From assembly GCA_913774625.1 (NCBI GenBank), contig CAJYHL010000018.1:62001-126000 (forward strand): a stretch of 64,000 bases of DNA. Reading direction: 5' to 3'. The stretch is from an uncultured Acidovorax sp. (GTDB lineage Bacteria; Pseudomonadota; Gammaproteobacteria; Burkholderiales; Burkholderiaceae_C). The position numbers were made by a program, and so were the translations under genes. The notes under the pieces were generated by a model. It was not told the origin of the DNA and searched no databases. It saw only the letters and a list, made by a program, of their open reading frames with translations. Shown here one piece after another: positions 1 to 15,196 of the stretch; within the stretch, counting starts at the first letter, position 1; each line of letters starts with the position of its first letter.

Positions 1-128
1 ACGTGGCAGTGGCCCTGGCGTGGCTCTGGCTGGTGGACGGCGTGCGGCCCGGCCCCTGGGACTTCGCGGGCGTGGCCGTCACGCTGGCCGGCATGGCGAT
101 CATCGCTTTCGCGCCCCGGGCCGGCTGA
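1..128 (+). CDS. YnfA/UPF0060 family membrane protein (3' end only)
   Basis: The first 128 bases hold the last 41 codons of an open frame ending in TGA at 126-128; the start lies outside the window. The visible peptide has two hydrophobic stretches around the segment [14 protein letters not shown] and ends [10 protein letters not shown]. The W-L-V-D-G-x-R-P motif is typical of the last loop and helix of the small four-helix YnfA/UPF0060 inner-membrane proteins, which are related to small multidrug-resistance transporters. Substrate and function are unknown for the family. The assignment rests on the C-terminal third only. Confidence 0.75.
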   Translation, partial: VAVALAWLWLVDGVRPGPWDFAGVAVTLAGMAIIAFAPRAG

Positions 129-150
129 GCTTCCTGCCGCGGTCCGGGCG

Positions 151-200
151 GCTATGTTTTTCATAGCGGCCTGCGCATGGCCCGCAAGCGCTGCGGGCTG
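151..200. repeat. dispersed palindromic repeat, copy 1
   Basis: Intergenic element starting with the palindrome GCTATGTTTTTCATAGC (151-167), followed by GGCCTGCGC and, after a short loop, AAGCGCTGCGGGCTGATT. The same design (GATAGC core, GCGCTT arm, AAGCGC return arm) recurs at 11461, 17191, 28723, 43340 and 54801. It lies between the ynfA-like gene and smc, so it could form a hairpin in either transcript. There is no coding potential here. Confidence 0.6.
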
Positions 201-331
201 ATTCGGCACAGCAGGGGGAATGCGGGGGCCGCCGCGGCGCCACGGTATCATCGGCAGTCCGACCGCCCCGGCGCCCGTGCGCCCCGAACCGCTACAACCG
301 CCCCAACCGCTGCCTCGCCGCCCACCGCACC

Positions 332-3874
<3,543 letters not shown>

Positions 3875-3917
3875 TGACTCCCGATTTCAGTTTTCCGAAG
3901 ACCGTCGTCTTTTCACC

Positions 3918-5033
3918 ATGAGCAACTTCCAACTCGGTCTCATCATCGCGGGCGGCGTCGTGCTGGCGGCCATCGTGGCCTACAACGCCTGGACGGCCCA
4001 GCGCAACGCGCCCAAGCGCCCGGCCCGGCAGCCCGCCGAAGCCGAGGGCGCCGCCGAACCCGCGCTGCGGCAGGAGCCGGCCTTCGATGGCCTGGGCGCC
4101 GCCGTGCCCGGGGCCGAGCCGCGCGCCGCCGGCACCGAGCCCTCGCTGGACGGCCATGCCGTGAGCCTGGACGACGCCCTGCGCATGCCCGTGCCGCCCC
4201 CTGAGCGCCGCGGTGGGCTGGACCCGCTGATCGACGCCATCGCGCCCATGGCGACCGAGCAGGTCGTCTCCGGCGACGCGGCCCTGGCCGCTTTGCCGCC
4301 CACCCGCCGCGCAGGCAGCAAGGCCTTCGCCATCGAAGGCTTCAACGCCGTCAGCCATCAATGGGAAACGCCGGTCGCCGGCCAGCGCTACACCCAGTTC
4401 CAGGCCGGCGTGCAGCTGGCCAACCGCCTGGGCGCGCTCAACGAGATCGAGTTCTCCGAATTCGTCGTCAAGGCCCAGGGCTTCGCCGACGCCGTCAACG
4501 CGGCGGCGGACTTCCCCGACATGCTGCACGAGGTGGCCCGCGCCCGCGAGCTGGACCAGTTCGCCAGCGACCACGACGCGCAGCTGACCTTTTCGCTGCG
4601 CGCGCGCCTGGCGGCCTGGAGCCCCGGCTACGTGCAGCAGAACGCCACGCGCCTGGGCTTCGTGCCCGGCGCCATCCCCGGCCGCCTGGTGCTGCCCGCC
4701 AGCTCCGGCCCGGGCCTGCCGCCCGCGCTGACCCTGGCCTACGACACCCAGGCCGCGCTGTCGGACGACCCCGAGCAGTCCGCCATCCGCGAGATCACCC
4801 TCAGCCTGGACGTGGCCCAGGTCCACCGCTCCGAACAGCCCTTCCAGCGCCTGCGCGACATGGCCGCCGCGCTGGGCCAGGCCATGGACGGCGTGCTGTG
4901 CGACCAGAACGGCACGCTGCTGCCGGCCATGACCATGGACCCGATCGCTGCCGACCTGGAACTGCTCTACGACAAGCTCGACAGCCGCGAGCTCTCGGCC
5001 GGCTCCGCGCTGGCGCGGCGGCTGTTCAGCTGA
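3918..5033 (+). CDS. zipA: cell division protein ZipA (FtsZ-binding)
   Basis: ZipA tethers FtsZ filaments to the inner membrane at the division septum. The 371-residue product starts with a single membrane helix (LGLIIAGGVVLAAIVAY, residues about 6-22), followed by a basic then alanine/proline/glutamate-rich linker of about 100 residues, and a folded C-terminal half (about 130-371) that fits the ZipA FtsZ-binding domain. Sequence similarity to enterobacterial ZipA is weak, so the call leans on topology and on its place between smc and ligA, an order I know from related betaproteobacteria. The ATG at 3918 places the helix directly at the N-terminus. Confidence 0.8.
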   Translation: MSNFQLGLIIAGGVVLAAIVAYNAWTAQRNAPKRPARQPAEAEGAAEPALRQEPAFDGLGAAVPGAEPRAAGTEPSLDGHAVSLDDALRMPVPPPERRGGLDPLIDAIAPMATEQVVSGDAALAALPPTRRAGSKAFAIEGFNAVSHQWETPVAGQRYTQFQAGVQLANRLGALNEIEFSEFVVKAQGFADAVNAAADFPDMLHEVARARELDQFASDHDAQLTFSLRARLAAWSPGYVQQNATRLGFVPGAIPGRLVLPASSGPGLPPALTLAYDTQAALSDDPEQSAIREITLSLDVAQVHRSEQPFQRLRDMAAALGQAMDGVLCDQNGTLLPAMTMDPIAADLELLYDKLDSRELSAGSALARRLFS

Positions 5034-5122
5034 TGCCTCCTGCGGGGCGGCGGCCGGCGCATCCTGATCGCTTGCAGGCCGCGGCATCCCCGCTGACTTT
5101 CCTGGAGCCGGACGGGCGTTAG

Positions 5123-7534
<2,412 letters not shown>

Positions 7535-7701
7535 CAGGCCCGGGCGGCGCCGTCCGTCCCGGCCGGGTGAACCAGGGCCTGTGCCGGCACGTAGTAAAGA
7601 AAGAAGCCATGGCGCGGCGCCTGCCGTCCGCGCTGCGACCGATTTCCGACCTCTGCCCGCATGCCTCCTCTTCCCGCCACATCCCACCTGCAGGCCGCCG
7701 C

Positions 7702-9027
7702 ATGAGCAGCGACGCCGTGCTGTTCTGGTTCCGCAGCGACCTGCGCCTGCACGATCAGCCCGCGCTGCAGGCGGCGCTGGGCATGGGCTGCCGGCACCTG
7801 CTGCCCGTGTTCTGCCTGCCCGAAGCCGCCGAGGCCACGCCCTGGGGCTTCGAGCGGGTGGGGCCGCACCGCCGCGCCTTCCTGGCCGATACGCTGCGCG
7901 ATCTGGGCGGCCGCCTGGCCGGCCTGGGCAATCCTCTGCTTGTCTGCCAGGCGCCTGCGGTCCAGGCCTTGCAGGTCCTGGCGCGCGCGGTGGGCGCCGA
8001 TACCGTGGTCTGCGAAGAGATCGCGGCACCGGAAGAGGAGGCGCAGGTGGCCGCCCTGCGCGCCGCCGGCCTGCGGGTGCAGGCCGTCTGGCACGGCAGC
8101 CTGCTGCATCCCGCCGATCTGCCCTGGCCCGTGGCCGGGCTGCCCCGGGTGTTCACCACCTTCCGGCAGGCGGTGGAGCGTGCGGGCATCGCCCCGGCCG
8201 ATCCACTGCCCGCGCCCTCGCGGCTGCCGCCAGCGCCCGAGTTGCCTCCGGTGGCGCTTCAGGCTGCGGGGGCCGCAGCGGGGCGGGGCGCCTGGCTGGA
8301 CGAGGCGGCCGGTCCGGGCGGGCTGGACCCGCGCTCGTCCTTTCCCTACGGCACGCCGGCCTGCAGAGGCGGCGAGACGGCAGCCCTGGCCCACTGGGCG
8401 CAGTACCTGGCGCGCCGGCTGCCGCACAGCTACAAGGCCACGCGCAACGGCCTTGCCGGGGTGGATTTTTCGTCCAAGCTCTCGCCCTGGCTGGCCGCGG
8501 GCGCGATCTCGCCCCGGCGGGCGATGGCGGACCTCAGGGTCTTCGAGCGGGAACACGGCGCCAACGACGGCAGCTACTGGCTCTGGTTCGAGCTGCTGTG
8601 GCGCGACTACTTCCGCTTCCTGCACCTGCAGCACGGCGCCACGTTCTACCGCGCCCGGGGCCTGTCGGCCGCTCCGCTGGCACCGCACGATGCCGAGGGC
8701 TTCGAGCGCTGGCGCCAGGGCCGCACCGGCGAGCCGCTGGTCGATGCCGCGATGCGCGAGCTGGCCGCCACCGGCTACCTGAGCAACCGGCTGCGCCAGG
8801 TGGCGGCCAGCTACCTGATCCACGACCTGGGGGGCGACTGGCGTGCGGGCGCGGCCTGGTTCGAATCGCAGCTGGTGGACTACGACCCCTACAGCAACCA
8901 GGGCAACTGGCTCTACATCGCCGGGCGCGGCACCGACCCGCGCGGCGGACGGCGCTTCGACCCGGACAAGCAGGCGCGGGAGCACGACCCTGACGCTCGC
9001 TACCGGCGCCTGTGGGGCACGGCATGA
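7702..9027 (+). CDS. cryptochrome DASH / DASH-family photolyase
   Basis: A 441-residue flavoprotein of the cryptochrome/photolyase superfamily. The N-terminal Rossmann-like antenna domain starts VLFWFRSDLRLHDQPAL. The C-terminal FAD domain carries SYKATRNGL, FSSKLSPWLAAGAISPR and the DASH hallmark NWLYIAGRGTDPRGGR followed by FDPDKQA. DASH proteins repair cyclobutane dimers in single-stranded DNA and may act as light sensors. The ATG at 7702 is chosen because it directly precedes the first beta strand. Its stop overlaps the next start by four bases (ATGA), indicating translational coupling with the second photolyase. Confidence 0.92.
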   Translation: MSSDAVLFWFRSDLRLHDQPALQAALGMGCRHLLPVFCLPEAAEATPWGFERVGPHRRAFLADTLRDLGGRLAGLGNPLLVCQAPAVQALQVLARAVGADTVVCEEIAAPEEEAQVAALRAAGLRVQAVWHGSLLHPADLPWPVAGLPRVFTTFRQAVERAGIAPADPLPAPSRLPPAPELPPVALQAAGAAAGRGAWLDEAAGPGGLDPRSSFPYGTPACRGGETAALAHWAQYLARRLPHSYKATRNGLAGVDFSSKLSPWLAAGAISPRRAMADLRVFEREHGANDGSYWLWFELLWRDYFRFLHLQHGATFYRARGLSAAPLAPHDAEGFERWRQGRTGEPLVDAAMRELAATGYLSNRLRQVAASYLIHDLGGDWRAGAAWFESQLVDYDPYSNQGNWLYIAGRGTDPRGGRRFDPDKQAREHDPDARYRRLWGTA

Positions 9028-10580
9028 GCGGCACAGCCAAGCCGCGCGCTGCCCACACCCTGCGCCTGCTGCTGGGCGACCAGCTCAACCCCGCGCACTC
9101 ATGGTTCGACGCGCAGGATGGCGGCGTCGTCCATGTGCTGATGGAGGTGCGGCAGGAAACCGACTACGTGCTCCACCATGCGCAGAAGATCCTGGCCCTC
9201 TTCGCCGCCATGCGCGACCTGGCGCGGCAGCTCAAGGCCGCCGGCCACCGCGTGCGCTACATCGCCATCGACGACGCCAGCAACCGCCAGTCCCTCACCG
9301 CCAACCTGGCCGCGCTCATGGACCACTACGGCGCGGCCACGCTGCAATACCAGCAGCCGGACGAATGGCGGCTGGACGAACAGCTGCGCACCTGGGGAGC
9401 GCAGCAGCCCTTCGCCGTCCAGATGGTGGACAGCGAACATTTCTACACTGCCCGCACCGAGGTGGCGGAGGCCTTCCAGGGCCGCAAGCAGTGGCTGATG
9501 GAGCACTTCTACCGCCGCATGCGCCAGCGCCATGGCGTGCTGATCGACGCGGCCGGCGAGCCCGAAGGCGGCCAGTGGAACTACGACCACGACAACCGCA
9601 AGCCCTGGCCCGGCACGCCGGCACTGCCGCCCGACGCCCGGCCGGTGCATGACCACAGTGCGCTCTGGGCCGCCATCGAGACGGCGGGCGTCAAGAGCTT
9701 CGGCAATCCGCAGGCCTGCCAGCTGCGCTGGCCCCTGAACCGTGCCGAGGCGCTGGCCTGGCTGAACCACTTCATCGCCACCACGCTGCCGCATTTCGGC
9801 GACTACGAAGACGCCATGAGCAGCCGCAGCGAACGGCTCTTCCATTCGCTGCTGTCGTTCGCGCTCAACACCAAGATGCTGCGCCCGCACGAGCTGGTCA
9901 TGCATGCCGAGGCCGCCTACCGCGCCGGCCGGGCGCCGCTTTCCGCCGTGGAGGGCTTCATCCGCCAGATCCTGGGCTGGCGCGAATACGTGCGCGGCAT
10001 CTACTGGGCCCACATGCCCGGCTACGAAGAGCGCAATGCCCTGGGCCACAGCGGGCCGCTGCCCGCCTGGTTCTGGACCGGCGAGACGCGCATGCGCTGC
10101 CTGCGGCATGCCGTGGGCCAGTCGCTGGAGCAGGCCCATGCCCACCACATCCAGCGGCTGATGGTCATCGGCAACTTCGCCCTGCTGGCCGGGCTGGACC
10201 CGGCCGCCGTCCACCGCTGGTACCTGGGCGTCTATATCGACGCCTTCGAGTGGGTGGAACTGCCCAACACGGTGGGCATGAGCCAGTTCGCCGACGGCGG
10301 CCTGCTGGCCACCAAACCCTATGTGAGCAGCGCCGCCTACATCGACCGCATGAGCGACTATTGCGGCGGCTGCCACTACGACAAGAAGCTCAAGGTGGGC
10401 GAGCGCGCCTGCCCCTACAACGCGCTCTACTGGGACTTCTTCGCGCGCAACGAGGGCACGCTGGGCCGCAACCACCGGCTGGGCATGGTCTACAGGCAGC
10501 TGCAGAAGATGCCGGCGCCGCAACGCGAGGCGCTGCGCGAGCGGGCCGCCGACCTGCGGTCCCGGCTGGACGAACTCTGA
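9024..10580 (+). CDS. iron-sulfur bacterial cryptochrome/(6-4) photolyase (FeS-BCP, PhrB-like)
   Basis: A 518-residue member of the FeS-BCP class, whose studied members (for example Agrobacterium PhrB) repair (6-4) photoproducts with FAD, a lumazine antenna and a [4Fe-4S] cluster. The N-terminus LRLLLGDQLNPAHSWF is typical. Cysteines C359, C447, C450 and C463 have spacings 88, 3 and 13, the same as the cluster ligands C350, C438, C441 and C454 of PhrB. The start ATG at 9024 overlaps the stop of the DASH gene; an upstream in-frame GTG at 9012 would add only four residues. An SDR gene follows after 16 bases. Confidence 0.93.
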   Translation: MSGTAKPRAAHTLRLLLGDQLNPAHSWFDAQDGGVVHVLMEVRQETDYVLHHAQKILALFAAMRDLARQLKAAGHRVRYIAIDDASNRQSLTANLAALMDHYGAATLQYQQPDEWRLDEQLRTWGAQQPFAVQMVDSEHFYTARTEVAEAFQGRKQWLMEHFYRRMRQRHGVLIDAAGEPEGGQWNYDHDNRKPWPGTPALPPDARPVHDHSALWAAIETAGVKSFGNPQACQLRWPLNRAEALAWLNHFIATTLPHFGDYEDAMSSRSERLFHSLLSFALNTKMLRPHELVMHAEAAYRAGRAPLSAVEGFIRQILGWREYVRGIYWAHMPGYEERNALGHSGPLPAWFWTGETRMRCLRHAVGQSLEQAHAHHIQRLMVIGNFALLAGLDPAAVHRWYLGVYIDAFEWVELPNTVGMSQFADGGLLATKPYVSSAAYIDRMSDYCGGCHYDKKLKVGERACPYNALYWDFFARNEGTLGRNHRLGMVYRQLQKMPAPQREALRERAADLRSRLDEL

Positions 10581-10596
10581 ACGAACGGACCCGCAC

Positions 10597-11316
10597 ATGG
10601 CCGCATCACCACCCAGCCTGCAGTCACTCCCCCAGGACTACCGTGCCCTGGTCATCGGCGCCACGGGGACCATCGGCGGCGCGCTGCTGGCCCATCTGCA
10701 GGCCGACCCGCGCTGCGCCCTGGCCGTGGGCCTGGGCCGCCGCACCGATCCGGCGCTGGACCTGGACGACGAGGCCTCCATCGCCCAGGCCGCGCAGCAG
10801 CTGGCGGGGCAGGGGCCCTGGCACTGCATCCTCCATGCGGCCGGCGTGCTGCATGGCGCGCACGGCATGCCGGAAAAGCGCCTGGACCAGATCCATTACG
10901 CCCAGCTGGAATCAGTCTTCCGCGCCAACGCCTTCGGCCCCGCCCTGGTGCTGGCGCATTTCGCGCCGCTGCTGCCGCGCAGGGAGCGGGGCCTCATGGC
11001 CGTGCTATCGGCCAAGGTGGGCAGCATCGGCGACAACCGGCTGGGCGGCTGGTACAGCTATCGGGCGTCCAAGGCGGCGCTGAACATGCTGCTGAAGACA
11101 GCGGCCATCGAAGTGGCCCGCACCCACCCGCAGGCCGTGCTGGCCGCGGTGCACCCCGGCACGGTGGATTCGGCGCTGTCCCGGCCCTTCGGCGGCGAGC
11201 GCATCGGCCGGCCGGCGACGGACGCGGCGGCCGACCTGCTGCACGTGCTCGACGGGCTGCCGGCCGAGGACTCGGGCAGCTTCCATTCCTACCGGGGCGA
11301 GCGGCTGCCGTGGTGA
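10597..11316 (+). CDS. short-chain dehydrogenase/reductase (C-factor-like)
   Basis: A 239-residue SDR. The dinucleotide-binding motif is GATGTIGG (about residues 22-29). A catalytic serine lies in the strand LMAVLSAKVGSIGD, and the active-site pair is in YRASK. The form resembles the CsgA/C-factor subgroup of NAD(P)-dependent SDRs; its substrate is unknown. It lies 16 bases after the FeS photolyase in the same orientation, so it is probably the third gene of a light-responsive operon. I recall such SDRs near photolyase genes in other Proteobacteria, but this neighbourhood does not prove a repair role. Confidence 0.85.
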   Translation: MAASPPSLQSLPQDYRALVIGATGTIGGALLAHLQADPRCALAVGLGRRTDPALDLDDEASIAQAAQQLAGQGPWHCILHAAGVLHGAHGMPEKRLDQIHYAQLESVFRANAFGPALVLAHFAPLLPRRERGLMAVLSAKVGSIGDNRLGGWYSYRASKAALNMLLKTAAIEVARTHPQAVLAAVHPGTVDSALSRPFGGERIGRPATDAAADLLHVLDGLPAEDSGSFHSYRGERLPW

Positions 11317-11460
11317 GCCTTAAATTGGCTTAAGGGTTTGGCGGTATAACTGCGCACTTTGCTCCAGGGTGGCCCAGCCGCCGCCGGATGCGGCTGGGGC
11401 GGGGCTCCGCGCATCCCCTTCCGCCTCACGATGAGCCTCGCCCCTGCCGATGACTCCTGA

Positions 11461-11500
11461 ATTGATAGCTGTCAGCGCTTATTCCGCCTGCGTCAGCGCC
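11461..11500. repeat. dispersed palindromic repeat, copy 2
   Basis: Reads ATTGATAGCTGTCAGCGCTT, then about 10 bases of loop, then a return arm GCGTCAGCGCC followed by ACTTTTT. It matches the GATAGCTG-GCGCTT design of the repeats at 151, 28723 and 54801. It sits immediately upstream of the PBP1A gene, in the only sizeable gap before it. Confidence 0.55.
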
Positions 11501-11520
11501 ACTTTTTCTCTCTCATTCCC

Positions 11521-14283
11521 ATGCCGATGACCGATGTCCTGCGCGCACGCTGGGCTGCGCTGCAGCCGTTTCTGGCGCGCCTTCCGCTGTGGCCCCGGCG
11601 TTTCTGGTCCTGGCGCAGCCTGCTGTGGCTGCTGGTGGGCCTGGTGCTGGCGCTCTTGGCCTACACGCTGGCCCTGGTGCCTTTCACGCCCGGCATCAGC
11701 GACCTGCGCAAGGCCAAGGCCGACCAGCCCGCGCAGCTCATGTCGGCCGACGGCAAGCTGCTGGCCGAATACCGCTGGGTCAACCGGGAGTGGGTGCCCC
11801 TGTCCGACATCGCCAAGCCTGTGGTGGATGCGTTGATCGCCACCGAGGACCACCGCTTCTACCAGCACTTCGGGCTGGACTGGCGCCGCACCGCATCGGC
11901 CCTGGTGCAGACGCTGGGCGGCGACAAGCAGGGCGGCTCCACCATCACGCAGCAGCTGGCGCGCAACCTGTTTCCCGAAGACATCGGCCGCGCCCCCACG
12001 CTGACCCGCAAGCTCAAGGAAGCCATCACCGCGCTGAAGATCGAGGCCGTGTATTCCAAGGACGAGATCCTGGAAACCTACCTCAACACCGTGCCCTTCC
12101 TCTACAACGCCTACGGCATCGAGATGGCGGCGCGCACGTATTTCGACAAATCGGCCGACAAGCTCACCGTGCTGGAAAGCGCCACGCTGATCGGCATGCT
12201 CAAGGGCACGACCTACTACAACCCCGTGCTCAACCCCGAGCGCGCCCAGGCCCGCCGCAACACCGTGCTGGGCCAGATGCTCAAGCATGGCAAGCTCACC
12301 CAGGCCGAATTCGACAGCCTCTCGCGCCGCCCGCTGCGCATCCGCTTCGAGCGCCAGCCCGAAGTGGGGGGCCTCGCACCCCACCTGGCCCAGCAGTTGC
12401 GCAAGCAGCTCATCGACTGGGCCGACCGCAACGGCTACAGCCTCTATGCCGACGGCCTGGTGATCCGCACCACCATCGACAGCCGCCTGCAGACCCTGGC
12501 CAACCAGGCCGTGGCCAAGCAGGGGAAGGCGCTGCAGGGCGTGGCCGACGGGGCCTGGTCGCCCCGTGTGTGGAATGCCAAGAACCCGCTGGTGCAGCAG
12601 CTGGTGAGCGAGTCGCCGCAGTACGCCGCCGCCGTCGCCAAGGGCGCCACGCCCGCCGACGCCGAGAAGGCGCTGCTGGCCGATGCCGGATTCATGCGCA
12701 ACCTGCGCCAGCAGAAGACGCGCGTGCAGGCGGGCTTCCTGGCCATCGACCCGCGCGACGGCCAGATCCGCGCCTGGGTGGGCAGCCGCGACTTCGCCAC
12801 CGACCCCTTCGACCATGTGCAGGCCGCGCGCCGCCAGCCCGGCTCCACCTTCAAGCCCTTCGTCTATGGCGCCGCCTTCGCCAGCGGCATGCAGCCCTCC
12901 GACACGCTGATGGACGCGCCCGTGCAGATCCCGCTGGGCGGCGGCAAGTTCTGGAGCCCCACCGACGAAGGCACGCCCACGGGCGAACCCATGACCCTGG
13001 CCGACGGCCTGGCCTATTCCAAGAACATCATCACCGCCCAGGTGATGCAGAAGGTCGGCCCCGCCCGCGTGGCGCAGCTGGCCCGGGACATGGGCGTGCG
13101 CGAATCCAAGCTGGACGTGGTGCCTTCGCTGGCGCTGGGCACCAGCCCGGTCACGCTCAAGGAGATGGTGTCTTCCTACGGCACCATCGCCAGCGCGGGC
13201 CTCTACCGCGCGCCCGTCGTCGTCACCCGCATCGAGGACAAGAACGGCAAGGTGCTGGAAGATTTCGCGCCCGCCGCGCCCGAGAAGGTGGCCGACCTCG
13301 AGCCCATGCAGGAGCTGCGCAACGCGCTGCGCGGCGTGGTGGACAAGGGCACGGGCGTGGCCATCCGCAGCCGCTACGGCATCACGGCCGACGTGGCGGG
13401 CAAGACCGGCACCACGCAGGACAACACCGACGGCTGGTTCATCCTGATGCACCCGCAGCTGGTGGCAGGCGCCTGGGTGGGCTTCAACGACGGGCGCATC
13501 ACCCTGCGCAGCGACTACTGGGGCCAGGGCGCCCACAGCGCCCTGCCCATGGTGGGCGACGTATTCCAGCAGGCGCTGCGCAGCAAGATCATCGACGGGC
13601 GCGCACGCTTCGTGGACCAGCAGGAAACCCACTGGGCGCGCGACGCCATCAGCAGCGTGCGCGACTGGGTCTATGACCTCTTCGGCCGCCAGATCGGCGC
13701 GGCGCCCGCCGTACCGGGCGGCAACGCACCGCCGCCCGCCGTGGCGCCCAGCCCGGCCGCATCGTCGCCGCAGCCCGATGAGGCGCCCGAGATCATCGAA
13801 GCCCCGCTGACGCCGCTGCAGAACGCCACGCCGTGGACGTCCGATAGCCCGGACACGCCGCAGGCAGCTCCCGGGGCGCAGCCCCAGCCGCAGCAGGCGC
13901 CTTCGCAGTCCCCTCAACCGCAGCAACCGCAGCAGTCATCGCCTTCGCAAGCGCCGGTGCAGCAGGGCGAGGTCGTGCCGTCCTGGGCGACCACGCCGGC
14001 ACGCGACCCCGCCACGGGCCAGCCCACGCAGCCTGCGCGCTCGCCGGCGCAGCAGCCGCAATCCCAGCAGGCGCCGGCGCAGCAGCCGCAATCCCAGCAG
14101 GCGCCGTCGCAGCCCGCGGCCGGCGCGGTCGTCGCCACGCCCATACAGCGTGGCGTGGTGGTGCCGTCGCAGGGCGGCAGCGGCAGCGGTGGCGGCAATG
14201 GCAATGGCAGTGGCGGAGCACCGTTCTTCGTCGAAACCCAGCCGCCTGCCGGCCAGCCGCAGGGCGCGGCCGGCAGCCGCTGA
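11521..14283 (+). CDS. penicillin-binding protein 1A (bifunctional glycosyltransferase/transpeptidase)
   Basis: Class A PBP that polymerises and cross-links peptidoglycan at the outer face of the inner membrane. The layout is a cytoplasmic tail, one membrane anchor (about residues 37-58), and a GT51 domain with the catalytic glutamate E109 in TEDHRFYQHFG and the motif GGSTITQQLARNLF. The transpeptidase domain has S442-x-x-K445 (STFK), a YSKN SxN-type motif and K628-T-G. The last roughly 220 residues are Pro/Gln/Ala/Ser-rich low-complexity sequence with two 10-residue tandem repeats and a Gly/Ser run, which is unusual in length (920 residues in total). Start: ATG 11521, or ATG 11527 two codons later. 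Confidence 0.93.
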   Translation: MPMTDVLRARWAALQPFLARLPLWPRRFWSWRSLLWLLVGLVLALLAYTLALVPFTPGISDLRKAKADQPAQLMSADGKLLAEYRWVNREWVPLSDIAKPVVDALIATEDHRFYQHFGLDWRRTASALVQTLGGDKQGGSTITQQLARNLFPEDIGRAPTLTRKLKEAITALKIEAVYSKDEILETYLNTVPFLYNAYGIEMAARTYFDKSADKLTVLESATLIGMLKGTTYYNPVLNPERAQARRNTVLGQMLKHGKLTQAEFDSLSRRPLRIRFERQPEVGGLAPHLAQQLRKQLIDWADRNGYSLYADGLVIRTTIDSRLQTLANQAVAKQGKALQGVADGAWSPRVWNAKNPLVQQLVSESPQYAAAVAKGATPADAEKALLADAGFMRNLRQQKTRVQAGFLAIDPRDGQIRAWVGSRDFATDPFDHVQAARRQPGSTFKPFVYGAAFASGMQPSDTLMDAPVQIPLGGGKFWSPTDEGTPTGEPMTLADGLAYSKNIITAQVMQKVGPARVAQLARDMGVRESKLDVVPSLALGTSPVTLKEMVSSYGTIASAGLYRAPVVVTRIEDKNGKVLEDFAPAAPEKVADLEPMQELRNALRGVVDKGTGVAIRSRYGITADVAGKTGTTQDNTDGWFILMHPQLVAGAWVGFNDGRITLRSDYWGQGAHSALPMVGDVFQQALRSKIIDGRARFVDQQETHWARDAISSVRDWVYDLFGRQIGAAPAVPGGNAPPPAVAPSPAASSPQPDEAPEIIEAPLTPLQNATPWTSDSPDTPQAAPGAQPQPQQAPSQSPQPQQPQQSSPSQAPVQQGEVVPSWATTPARDPATGQPTQPARSPAQQPQSQQAPAQQPQSQQAPSQPAAGAVVATPIQRGVVVPSQGGSGSGGGNGNGSGGAPFFVETQPPAGQPQGAAGSR
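14041..14100. repeat. 30-bp tandem repeat in the PBP1A tail
   Basis: Two almost identical 30-base units (14041-14070 and 14071-14100, one base different) and the beginning of a third. They encode SPAQQPQSQQ and APAQQPQSQQ followed by APSQPA. The unit length is a multiple of three, so copy-number change would keep the frame and only alter the length of the periplasmic tail. Confidence 0.8.
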
Positions 14284-14340
14284 CCGGTTCGCGCCTATAT
14301 TTCCTCTCTTTCACCCACTGCCAAAAAGAGAGGATTTCCC

Positions 14341-15141
14341 ATGTCGCTGCCGACTCGCCGTTCCGTCTGGATGGGCTCGTTCCTCGCCGCCGCAGCGCTC
14401 GCCTGCGCCGCGCTGCTGCCCGCCACCGCCAGCGCCGGCCCCCGCCTGGACCGGGTCATGGAGACCAAGGTGCTGCGCGTGGGCACGCCCGGCGACTACC
14501 GCCCCTTCGCCATCAAGACCGACGCGGGCTATGCCGGCCACGACATCGATCTGATCGAGCAGATGGCCCGCGAGCTGGGCGCGAAGGTGCAATACGTGCC
14601 CACCAGCTGGCCTCGCCTGATGCAGGACCTGCAGGCCGACCAGTTCGACGTGGCCGTGGGCGGCATCACCCGCAACGTGGCCCGCATCCGCCAGGCCGAG
14701 ATGCTCCCGGGCTACGCGCCCTTCGGCAAGGTGGCGCTGGTGCGCGCGGCCGACCAGGGCAAGTTCCGCAGCGTGGCCGACCTGAACCAGCCCGGCGTGC
14801 GCGTCATCAAGAACCCGGGCGGCACCAACGAAGCCTTCGTGCTGCAGAACCTGCCGGCCGCCCAGATCGCCACGCACGACAAGAACGCCGAGATCCCCGC
14901 GCTGATCGCCGAGGGCCAAGGCGACGTGATGATCACCGAAACCTACGAGGCGCTGCACTACGCCCGCACCGCCCCGCGCCTGGCCGCGATCTTCATCGAC
15001 GCGCCGCTCACCCCCGTCAACACGCTGGGTTTCCTGCTGCCCAAGGACGACGCGGACTACACCCGGGTGATGCAGTTCGTCTGGGGCCTGATGGACAGCC
15101 GCGGCGCCGTGAAGCAGGCGGCGGACAAGTGGCTCAAGTGA
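14341..15141 (+). CDS. periplasmic cyclohexadienyl/arogenate dehydratase-like (PheC-type) solute-binding-fold protein
   Basis: A 266-residue secreted protein. Residues 1-32 form a signal peptide (basic start, hydrophobic core, cleavage near TASAG-P). The mature part begins RLDRVMETKVLRVGTPGDYRPF and contains YAGHDIDL, VPTSWPRLMQDL, NPGGTNE and TETYEA. These match the periplasmic cyclohexadienyl dehydratase PheC of Pseudomonas, which makes phenylpyruvate from prephenate on the amino-acid-binding-protein fold. The glutamate of the TETYEA block falls where PheC has its functional glutamate. A plain amino-acid binding protein remains possible, but no permease genes adjoin it. It is convergent with the kinase gene downstream. 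Confidence 0.75.
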   Translation: MSLPTRRSVWMGSFLAAAALACAALLPATASAGPRLDRVMETKVLRVGTPGDYRPFAIKTDAGYAGHDIDLIEQMARELGAKVQYVPTSWPRLMQDLQADQFDVAVGGITRNVARIRQAEMLPGYAPFGKVALVRAADQGKFRSVADLNQPGVRVIKNPGGTNEAFVLQNLPAAQIATHDKNAEIPALIAEGQGDVMITETYEALHYARTAPRLAAIFIDAPLTPVNTLGFLLPKDDADYTRVMQFVWGLMDSRGAVKQAADKWLK

Positions 15142-15196
15142 GGTGAACGCGGCGGCCGGCGCAGGCTTGCCGGGCTCTGCGCTGTTCGCCCGGCTT

